The notes under the pieces were generated by a model, which worked only from the letters and a program-made list of their open reading frames with translations, did not search any database and had not been told where the DNA came from. Below are positions 34,490 through 42,827 of a DNA stretch of 59,597 bases, one piece after another. This DNA is from Chlorobiota bacterium (GTDB lineage: Bacteria > Bacteroidota > Bacteroidia > Bacteroidales > VadinHA17). The position numbers were made by a program, and so were the translations under genes. The stretch covers positions 1-59,597 of the forward strand of contig JAADHC010000041.1 of the NCBI GenBank assembly GCA_013152085.1. Direction: 5' to 3'. How positions within the stretch are numbered: position 1 is the stretch's first letter; every line of letters starts with the position of its first letter.

Positions 34490-35719
34490 ATGAAAAAGTA
34501 TATTTATATCTTAATTACAACACTGTTTTTTACTGCCTGCAGTAAAGAGAAAATCCTTCCCGGTCAGGCTGATTCATTTATGAAGTTTTTCGGGAATGCT
34601 TTTTTGGATACGGGTTCGGATGTAAAACAAACTCCGGACAAAGGCTATATTGTTGTAGGTACCCTTGTCACAGTAAATGAAGACGAGTACAGAAAAACAC
34701 CTGAAGACAGGGATATTTACATTGTAAAAACCGATCCTTACGGAAATAAGATTTGGGATAAGCAGATTGGTGGACCATTTGATGATTATGGGAATGCCGT
34801 TCAATTAACATCTGACGGAGGGTTCATCATCGCCGGAACGACATTTGACACAACATCTGCGGGAAATCAGGTAAGCAATTGCCTTTTGGTAAAAATTTCC
34901 GGTGACGGTACCATACAATGGAATAAAAGTTTTGGGGGGATCGACAACCAGGAAGGGAATTTTGTAACCATAACCGGAAGCGGCGATTATCTGGTGGCAG
35001 GTAATACAACGGCAAGCAGGGTAGCCGGGGGTGGCTTCGAGGGGAATCCCGCCGGGGAAAAAGATATTTTTATTATGAAAGTAAGTACATCCGGAGACAG
35101 CCTCTGGTCTGAAGCTTTTGGATTTGCCGGTGATGATGTGGCGAATTGTATACGGGAAAAGTCCGACGGAGGGCTGATCATCCTTGGTACTACCGACCAC
35201 TCCGAAGCAGGTCAGGATAAAAATAACCTGATTATCATTTCTACAAACAGTACGGGGAAAGGACCCGTAAACAAAACTTTCGGTGGCGAAGGAGATGATT
35301 ATGGCCATGATCTCCGGGTTCTTCCTGACGGATACCTGATTACAGGTACGTATGAAAGGAACGGTGTTTCGAATGCCTACCTGGCTAAACTCAAAACAAA
35401 TATTTTTGATACACCTTCTTTTGAAAAATATTTTGGTGATGCAACCATTACATCAGGTAATGCAGTCTTTGTTAAACAGGATGGCACGATCGCTATTTGC
35501 GGCTCATCCGGAATAAATGGAAATCGTAATATCCTGTTTATAAAAACAGATACTTCCGGTGAACTGATTACAATGGAAACCTATGGAGGGGCTGGCGACC
35601 AGTGGGCTTCAGCCTTGGATGGAACCGCTGATGGCGGCTTTGTCATTGCCGGAAGCAATGAATTTGACGGCAATGCCTTGATCACATTACTCAAAATCTC
35701 CGGCGATGGTTCGCTTTGA
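34490..35719 (+). CDS. Beta-propeller-type lipoprotein
   Basis: 409 residues. A lipoprotein signal (YIYILITTLFFTACSKE; Cys about residue 18) is followed by six to seven repeats of the form DVKQTPDKGYIVVGT, AVQLTSDGGFIIAGT, SGSGDYLVAGNT, REKSDGGLIILGTT, VKQDGTIAICGSS and GTADGGFVIAGSNE, each preceded by an aromatic FGG/YGG turn. This is a propeller with one strand pattern per blade, similar to uncharacterised Bacteroidota surface lipoproteins. No enzyme motif. It lies 14 bases after the beta-barrel gene and 33 bases before the PKD giant, and likely works at the same envelope site. Confidence 0.85.
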   Translation: MKKYIYILITTLFFTACSKEKILPGQADSFMKFFGNAFLDTGSDVKQTPDKGYIVVGTLVTVNEDEYRKTPEDRDIYIVKTDPYGNKIWDKQIGGPFDDYGNAVQLTSDGGFIIAGTTFDTTSAGNQVSNCLLVKISGDGTIQWNKSFGGIDNQEGNFVTITGSGDYLVAGNTTASRVAGGGFEGNPAGEKDIFIMKVSTSGDSLWSEAFGFAGDDVANCIREKSDGGLIILGTTDHSEAGQDKNNLIIISTNSTGKGPVNKTFGGEGDDYGHDLRVLPDGYLITGTYERNGVSNAYLAKLKTNIFDTPSFEKYFGDATITSGNAVFVKQDGTIAICGSSGINGNRNILFIKTDTSGELITMETYGGAGDQWASALDGTADGGFVIAGSNEFDGNALITLLKISGDGSL

Positions 35720-35752
35720 TCTCCGCCGTTTGGGATTAGAAAACCAACGATT

Positions 35753-38700
35753 ATGAAAGCATTAAAATATGTATCCTTCATCATTCTGACACTCTTTGTC
35801 TCATATGCTGGCAAAGGACAAACACCTGATTTTTCTGCTGATATTACTTCTGTATGTCTGAACGGAACGGTAACTTTTACAAACGCATCCACCGGTTTCA
35901 GTGGCAGCGAAACTTACGCATGGGATTTTGGCTCCGGCGCATCTCCTGCAACCGCCACCGGTGCAGGGCCTCACGCGGTTATCTACACGACCTCGGGATC
36001 CAAGACAGTTTCACTGACGGTAACCGAAGGTACAGACTATACTGAAACGAAGATAGATTACATTTTGGTTTATCCTGATCTTACCGCTGGTGATATAACG
36101 GGGTCTACAACACCTATTTGTTATAATGCCGACGAAGGAACCCTGACGGCCAACCCGGCGGGCGGAGACGGAAGTTACACTTATTTATGGTATAAGAATG
36201 GTGTTTCCACAGGGATAACTACGCAAACCTATGCTGCCGGTAACCTGACGGCTACAACTGACTTTTATTATGAAGTAACTTCTTGCAGTCAAACGAAACA
36301 AAGCCTCACGGTTACCGTTACGGTTTATCCGGATCTGGCAGCAGGAAATATAACAGGCTCTACCTCGCCGATTTGTTACAATGTCGATGAAGGAACCCTG
36401 ACTGCCAATCCAACGGGCGGAGACGGAAGCTATACCTATTTATGGTATAAAGACGGTGTTTCCACAGGGATAACTACGCAAACCTATGCGGCAGGGAATT
36501 TAACCACAACCACAAATTATTATTATGAAGTAACGTCGTGCAGTCAAACGAAACAAAGTCCCATTCTTACCGTTACGGTTTATCCTGACCTGGCAGCAGG
36601 AAACATAACGGGTTCTACAACACCTATTTGTTATAATGCCGACGAGGGAACACTATCGGCCAACCCAACGGGCGGAGACGGAAGCTACACTTATTTATGG
36701 TATAAAGACGGTGTTTCCACGGGGATAACTACGCAAACCTATGCGGCAGGAAATTTAACGGCAACCACAAATTATTATTATGAAGTAACTTCGTGCAGTC
36801 AAACGAAACAAAGCCCCACACTCACCGTTACGGTATCTCCCGATCTGGTGGCAGGAACTATTTCCGGAGCTACGTCCCCGATTTGTTATAATACCGATGA
36901 GGGAAGTCTTACCGCCAATCCGTCAGGAGGTGATGGATCTTATTCCTATCTCTGGTATAAAAACGGAACCTCTACCGGTGTTACTACCCAAACGTATAAT
37001 GCAGGAAATCTTACGTCAGATGCATCCTTTTATTATGAGGTAACTTCATGCAGCCAGACAAAGCAGAGTGCAACCGTTAATATTACGGTTAATCCCAAGC
37101 CTGTTGCTTCTTTCACGGCTTCTGAAGAATGCCTCGGCTTTTCAACCACATTTGATGCGGGGAGCTCAAGTATTACCTCGGGTTCTATCGTTCAATATGA
37201 ATGGGACTTTGACAACAACGGCTCTTATGAAGATAATGCCGGTAGTAATACAACCAGAACGTACAGCTTTGGATCTTCCGGTACCTACACGGTAGGATTG
37301 CGTGTAACCAGTGATCAGGGGTGTATAGATATTACTACCAATACGGCCACCGTAAATCCGAATCCTGTTGCCGGGATTACCCCGGATCCGGCAGAAGTAT
37401 GCTCAGGTGCGGATCTGGTTCTCAACGGGAATCCCTCAGGTGGATCCGGTAGTTTTACGAACCATCTGTGGACTGGCGATACAGGTCCATTAAGTTCCAC
37501 AACTGTAATAAATCCAACATTTAACAAGGTTGATGTTTTAAAAACCGACTATAATTTAACTTATAAGGTTACAGATGATAAAGGCTGTACAGGTACTGAT
37601 AATATTACAGTAAGTAATTTTCCCATACCTTCCAACAGCCTCGTTGTAAGTGATCCGGTAATCTGCCTGAACGAAACAGCTACAATAACAGTCAGCAATA
37701 CGGAATCGGGAATACAATACCAACTCCGGTTGGATGCAGATAACTCAAATGTTGGTTCGTTTAAAACCGGGAACGGTGGTGACCTGACTTTTGATGTTAC
37801 ACCTTTAGCTTCTACTACTTATAATGTCCTTGCGTATTGGCCAGGTCCCGGATGTGATGTGGAATTGCTCGATAAATCCACAGTAACAGTCAATCCCCTG
37901 CCTGATCCTTATGAAGTTATCGGCGGTGGAGCCTATTGTGCCGGGGATGTCGGGAAAGAGGTCTTTCTGGCCGGCTCCGAGACAGGGATTAATTACCAGT
38001 TGAGACTTAACGGTTCTGACACGGGAAGTCCCGTTCCGGGTACAGGTTCTTCCCTTAATTTCGGGAACCAGACGGTTGCAGGAAATTATACGGTTTATGC
38101 TGTCAACAGTACTACCTTATGTAATAATTCTATGAACGGCTCCGTAGCTATTACGGTAAATCCTTTACCTTCAGGCTATGATTTGGGCGGTGGTGGAAAT
38201 TATTGTTCAGGGGGTGCGGGAGTGGAAATTACTCTGTCCGGCTCAGAATCCGGTATTGATTACCAACTGGAAAGAGACGGAAGTAATACAGGCAGTCCTA
38301 TATCCGGAACCGGTTCTCCATTTAGTTTTGGGAATCAGACCGGCACGGGAACTTATACTGTTTTAGCAACCAATCAAACGACGGGTTGCACTAATAATAT
38401 GAATAATTCGGTAAACGTTTCTGTTAACCCTATTCCCTCTGCTGCGTTTTCAGGTAATCGTGTATGCTACGGCTTATCAACTGAAGTCGATGCCGGCAGT
38501 TCAACTGTATCATCAGGGTTCTTAGTTAAGTATGAATGGGATTTTGATAATGACGGGATTTTTGAAACCGACGCCGGAAGCAATATCATCTCTTCACACA
38601 TCTTTGCTTCTGCTGACACTTTTACGGTTGGTCTGCGGGTAACAAGTGATAAAGGATGCCAGGATACTGGTATCAATTCGGTAATTATTGATCCTCTGCC

Positions 38701-41700
38701 TGTTCCGTCTTTTACATCAACAGAAGAATGTAATGGGACTGCTACCGGTTTTGACGCCGGTGGATCATCAATAACTTCAGGATCCTTAACTACCTATGAA
38801 TGGGATTTTGATAATAATGGAACTTATGAAACGAATTCAGGCAGTAATACTTCAGAGACCTTTACTTTTCCTGGCGCCGGAAATTATACGGTAGGTTTGC
38901 AAATAACAAGTGACAGGGGATGTAAACAAAACACCAGCAATGCGGTAACGGTTGATCCGAATCCTGTAGCCTCTTTTACAGCCAACGAAGTATGTCTCGG
39001 GATGAAAACGGATTTTGATGCAGGGAGTTCTTCCGTTGCTACGGGGAGCATTGTGAAGTATGAATGGGATTTTGATAATGACGGGGTTTTTGAGACCGAC
39101 TCGGGAACTGTTTCCACGGCATCATTTACTTTTGCTGGTGCCGGTAATCATACCGTTGGTTTACGTGTTACCAGTGATAAATCTTGTCAGAATACAATTA
39201 CAGGGACAGTTACAACGGATCCGATTCCTGTTGCCTCCTTTAGCTCTGACAGGGTCTGTTTTGGCAATTCAACAAAATTTGATGCAGGGGGATCAAATAT
39301 TACTACGGGTACTATAATCCAATATGAATGGGATTTTAATAATGACGGGACATATGAGACAAACTCAGGTAGCAATACAATCTCCGGGTACACTTTTGAT
39401 CCTGCCGGTAATTACACGGTTTCTCTCCGTGTAACCAGTGATCATGGATGTATTGATCAAATATCCGGAACAGCTATAGTTGATCCGCTTCCAACTGCCA
39501 CCCTGAGTGGTGACGCCACTATTTGTCAGGGAACATCAACAGATCTTTCCGTTACCTTGTCCGGATCTCCGGTCTGGTCTGTCACTTTGCTCAACAACGG
39601 AGTATTTTTCCAAACGGTTGATACAATAACCGTACAACCGTTACATTTCCCCGTTACAGATAATGGAATATATACATTGTCTTCAGTTTCCGATAATACC
39701 GGATGTTCCGGTACGGCAGGCGGATCGGCAACGATTGATTATTATCCCGCAGCATCGTCCTCGATAAGCGGGAGTTCCGAAATCTGCCAGGGTGATTCTG
39801 CTGCAATCGAGATTAACCTGTCGGGAACAGCTCCCTGGTCTCTGACATACCAGCGTGATCTTGCCAACGACGTTCCCGTTACAGGAATCCTCTCCAGCCC
39901 GTATATCTTTTATGCCAAAGAAAACGGGTCATATACTGTATCTCAAATATCTGATGTAAATTGCCAGGGTACCGTCTCCGGGGCATATAATCTTACCGTA
40001 CATTCACTTCCTGTTGTTAATATCACGGGATTGAATTCCGCCTATAATGTTGCAGGCAATCCGGTTACCCTTAATGCGACTCCTGCAGGCGGACTGTTTA
40101 GCGGGCCGGGTGTCGTAAATTTTCCTGATCCGCTTTTCTATCCCGATATCGCCGGAACAGCCAACTCACCACATACCATTTTTTACAACTATACGGACAT
40201 TAACGGTTGTTCCAGTTATGACAGTGCCTTGGTCAAAGTTATTCAGGCCGATGGCAGTATTACCCTGCCGGGTTTGGTCTTCTGTCATACCGACGATACA
40301 CTGTTGGTAAAAGGGGAAAATGTTACCGGAACCCCAGGAAAATTCAGCATTTCCGGTGGAACAGGATTATCGGACCTGCTGAATGACAGGGCAATCATCG
40401 ACCCGTCGCTGTTACCAGGCAATACCTATACCATTACTTATAGCTATATCGATGTTGATACTTTCTATATATATAAAGATTTTACGATAGAGGAGCTGGG
40501 ACCGGTAGATTTTGTCGATTTTACACAATCGGAAAATTGCCGCAACCATCCTGCATTCAATCTGAAAGGGACTGTGCCAACCGGTTTTTACTCAGGTGGT
40601 AAAGGTATATTCTCCGGTAATGGGATTCAGGGGGATACCCTTTCCGGTTTTGAATTTAATCCTGCCCTTGCTTCAATAGGCAATAATCCGGTTCAGTATA
40701 TCTACACTTCTGATAATGGATGCTCTTCATCTGTCAGTCGAAACGTAACCGTTTATGCCCTTCCGTCTATAGATTTTGCAGTAGCAGACCAGTGCCTGAA
40801 CGGACTGGATTCTACCATATTCATCAATCAGACAGTTTCCTCCGATCCGGTTGCTAACTGGGAGTGGGCTTTTGATGATATTATCAGTGGAACTGAAAAC
40901 TATAGTAATCTGACAAATCCCAAACATCTCTATCCGGCATTCGGTCGAAGAAGTATTGAACTTATTGCTGAGACAGACAAAGGATGCCTCGATACCCTGG
41001 TAAAGGATATAGATTTCGAGGATAAACCCGTTGCCGGTTTCACCTGGGATAATGAATGCTTCGTTGCCAATAAGTCCATCCATTTCAACGATGTGTCATT
41101 TTACAATTCTCCCATCACAAAATATACATGGAAATTTTTCGACACGAATAATCTTTTGCTGGACAGCCTGGATACCAAAGAAGTCGACTATCTGTTTCCT
41201 GCTCTTGCAAACTATACCGCTGAACTGAGAATTGAAACCGGAAACGGATGTTCAGATACAATCAGAAAAGCGGTTCAGCTGAGGCCAACCATCAGCCTTA
41301 AAGACGGTGCCTATTTTCAGGATTTCGAGAATAGCTCCGGCGACTGGGCTGCTCATTCCGCTTCCGGGTCATCGTATAGCTGGCAGATGGGTACACCTGC
41401 CGGAAACAGGATTAACACCGCCGCTTCAGGATCGATCGCCTGGGTAACCTCGCTTAGTGGTAACCATCTGGATAACGAAAATTCATGGGTAGAGGGTCCA
41501 TGTTTTGATTTTACCGGAACAAAACGTCCCATGTTCAGTATGGATTTGATTACGGTTACGGAACCTGATCGTGACGGTGCCGTTTTACAGTTTTCTTCCG
41601 ACAACGGTATCAACTGGCAGAGAGTTGGCACTTTTGATGATGGCAGGGGAGTAAATTGGTTTAATTCTGCAGGAATATTGGGTGAGCCCGGAGCACAGCA

Positions 41701-42817
41701 ACAGGGTTGGTCGGGAAACAGTAATCCGGAGTGGAAAAATGTACGTCATGATCTGGATGCCCTGAAAGATCTGCAGGGAGTACGGTTCAGAATAGCTTTC
41801 GGCTCGGATGCCAGTTATAATGAAGAAGGCATCGCTTTTGACAATGTATGTATCGGTGAGCGTGAAAAAACGGTACTGCTCGAGCATTTTTCCAACCTGA
41901 ATGCTTCCGGCAGTCCGGCTGCCGATCAACAGGTTGCCGCAATATCAGATGCGGATTCCCTCGATGTCGTTGATCTGTATTACCATACAAATTTCCCCGG
42001 TAACGATGTGCTGAACGGCTTTTACCCTCAGGGACCCAGCGCCAGATCGCTGATTTATCAAGTGTCACAAATACCTTATTCCGTCATGGACGGACTTGAA
42101 ACGTATAGCTGGAATGATCCTTCTGCCGAATGGAATCAAGCAGACCTCATTCAGCGTGCACTTTATGATCCGGGCGTGTCCATGCAAATGTCCGGACAAT
42201 TGATTAACGGCAATCATATTACCCTGAATATAAGAATTGACACAACCGGTGTCCCGTTACAGGGCGATCAGGTAACCCTCTATGTCATAGCCGTTGAAGA
42301 CCATGTGGCTGTTCAGGAAACGGTTTACAGAAATGTTGTCAGGAAAATGATCCCTGACGAAGGGGGTACGCAGATTTATGATGATCTTGTCAATAAAGGT
42401 TATGCAGAAATAACATTAAACTGGGATTTCAATCCTTCAGAGATTCAGGCATCAAATCTGAAGATAGTGGCTTTCGTTCAAAATGAAACAACACGCGAAG
42501 TTTACCAGTCCGGCCTGATGGATTATGATCTGTTAACCGGGATTGGTCAGCGCGGTATACAACAACCTGTCCTGCTAACCCTCTATCCAAATCCGGCCGT
42601 ATCGTATATTACTTTAGCCCTGAATAAACAGATTAAAGGAAATGCTGTAATCCAGGTGTATTCATCCACAGGCATACTACTTGAAAACAGGAAACTCGGA
42701 AAGGGAGAACAGATATCGACACTTCCCCTTGAGAAGTATCTTTCCGGTATCTATTTCATTCGGATTACCAGTCAAAACCGGTTAATCAGCCAGGCAGTAT
42801 TTACCGTAATAAAATAA
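35753..42817 (+). CDS. Giant PKD-repeat surface/secreted protein with T9SS type A sorting domain
   Basis: 2354 residues. Signal peptide (YVSFIILTLFVSYAGKG), an initial PKD-like domain, then four nearly identical 85-residue repeats (about 109-448; PICYNADEGTL ... YLWYKNGVSTG ... YYEVTSCSQTKQS). Several PKD domains follow (VASFTASEECLG ... YEWDFDNNG ... YTVGLRVTSDQGC) and Ig-like gliding-type modules. Near 1850-2040 is a jelly-roll MAM-like domain (YFQDFENSSGDWAAH ... AFDNVCIGE), then an Omp28-like thioredoxin-fold domain (VLLEHFSNLNASG) lacking the CxxC cysteines, and the sorting domain LTLYPNPAVSYITLAL ... SGIYFIRI. It is exported through T9SS and probably surface-attached as an adhesin or matrix protein. 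Last gene of the nSTAND cluster, ending 10 bases from the convergent dnaE. Confidence 0.92.
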   Translation: MKALKYVSFIILTLFVSYAGKGQTPDFSADITSVCLNGTVTFTNASTGFSGSETYAWDFGSGASPATATGAGPHAVIYTTSGSKTVSLTVTEGTDYTETKIDYILVYPDLTAGDITGSTTPICYNADEGTLTANPAGGDGSYTYLWYKNGVSTGITTQTYAAGNLTATTDFYYEVTSCSQTKQSLTVTVTVYPDLAAGNITGSTSPICYNVDEGTLTANPTGGDGSYTYLWYKDGVSTGITTQTYAAGNLTTTTNYYYEVTSCSQTKQSPILTVTVYPDLAAGNITGSTTPICYNADEGTLSANPTGGDGSYTYLWYKDGVSTGITTQTYAAGNLTATTNYYYEVTSCSQTKQSPTLTVTVSPDLVAGTISGATSPICYNTDEGSLTANPSGGDGSYSYLWYKNGTSTGVTTQTYNAGNLTSDASFYYEVTSCSQTKQSATVNITVNPKPVASFTASEECLGFSTTFDAGSSSITSGSIVQYEWDFDNNGSYEDNAGSNTTRTYSFGSSGTYTVGLRVTSDQGCIDITTNTATVNPNPVAGITPDPAEVCSGADLVLNGNPSGGSGSFTNHLWTGDTGPLSSTTVINPTFNKVDVLKTDYNLTYKVTDDKGCTGTDNITVSNFPIPSNSLVVSDPVICLNETATITVSNTESGIQYQLRLDADNSNVGSFKTGNGGDLTFDVTPLASTTYNVLAYWPGPGCDVELLDKSTVTVNPLPDPYEVIGGGAYCAGDVGKEVFLAGSETGINYQLRLNGSDTGSPVPGTGSSLNFGNQTVAGNYTVYAVNSTTLCNNSMNGSVAITVNPLPSGYDLGGGGNYCSGGAGVEITLSGSESGIDYQLERDGSNTGSPISGTGSPFSFGNQTGTGTYTVLATNQTTGCTNNMNNSVNVSVNPIPSAAFSGNRVCYGLSTEVDAGSSTVSSGFLVKYEWDFDNDGIFETDAGSNIISSHIFASADTFTVGLRVTSDKGCQDTGINSVIIDPLPVPSFTSTEECNGTATGFDAGGSSITSGSLTTYEWDFDNNGTYETNSGSNTSETFTFPGAGNYTVGLQITSDRGCKQNTSNAVTVDPNPVASFTANEVCLGMKTDFDAGSSSVATGSIVKYEWDFDNDGVFETDSGTVSTASFTFAGAGNHTVGLRVTSDKSCQNTITGTVTTDPIPVASFSSDRVCFGNSTKFDAGGSNITTGTIIQYEWDFNNDGTYETNSGSNTISGYTFDPAGNYTVSLRVTSDHGCIDQISGTAIVDPLPTATLSGDATICQGTSTDLSVTLSGSPVWSVTLLNNGVFFQTVDTITVQPLHFPVTDNGIYTLSSVSDNTGCSGTAGGSATIDYYPAASSSISGSSEICQGDSAAIEINLSGTAPWSLTYQRDLANDVPVTGILSSPYIFYAKENGSYTVSQISDVNCQGTVSGAYNLTVHSLPVVNITGLNSAYNVAGNPVTLNATPAGGLFSGPGVVNFPDPLFYPDIAGTANSPHTIFYNYTDINGCSSYDSALVKVIQADGSITLPGLVFCHTDDTLLVKGENVTGTPGKFSISGGTGLSDLLNDRAIIDPSLLPGNTYTITYSYIDVDTFYIYKDFTIEELGPVDFVDFTQSENCRNHPAFNLKGTVPTGFYSGGKGIFSGNGIQGDTLSGFEFNPALASIGNNPVQYIYTSDNGCSSSVSRNVTVYALPSIDFAVADQCLNGLDSTIFINQTVSSDPVANWEWAFDDIISGTENYSNLTNPKHLYPAFGRRSIELIAETDKGCLDTLVKDIDFEDKPVAGFTWDNECFVANKSIHFNDVSFYNSPITKYTWKFFDTNNLLLDSLDTKEVDYLFPALANYTAELRIETGNGCSDTIRKAVQLRPTISLKDGAYFQDFENSSGDWAAHSASGSSYSWQMGTPAGNRINTAASGSIAWVTSLSGNHLDNENSWVEGPCFDFTGTKRPMFSMDLITVTEPDRDGAVLQFSSDNGINWQRVGTFDDGRGVNWFNSAGILGEPGAQQQGWSGNSNPEWKNVRHDLDALKDLQGVRFRIAFGSDASYNEEGIAFDNVCIGEREKTVLLEHFSNLNASGSPAADQQVAAISDADSLDVVDLYYHTNFPGNDVLNGFYPQGPSARSLIYQVSQIPYSVMDGLETYSWNDPSAEWNQADLIQRALYDPGVSMQMSGQLINGNHITLNIRIDTTGVPLQGDQVTLYVIAVEDHVAVQETVYRNVVRKMIPDEGGTQIYDDLVNKGYAEITLNWDFNPSEIQASNLKIVAFVQNETTREVYQSGLMDYDLLTGIGQRGIQQPVLLTLYPNPAVSYITLALNKQIKGNAVIQVYSSTGILLENRKLGKGEQISTLPLEKYLSGIYFIRITSQNRLISQAVFTVIK
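36077..37096 (+). repeat. Four tandem 255-bp repeats inside the giant PKD gene
   Basis: Unit boundaries recur at 36077, 36332, 36587 and 36842. The period is exactly 255 bp (85 codons), so copy-number change keeps the frame. The first three units are highly similar at DNA level, including synonymous sites; the fourth is more diverged. The pattern fits recent duplication or gene conversion. Confidence 0.9.
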
Positions 42818-42827
42818 TATATTTCAG

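Noticed and set aside
34805-35308. 167-codon minus-strand frame inside the propeller lipoprotein gene
   Set aside because: Antisense to a protein with clear signal and repeats; no family features of its own.
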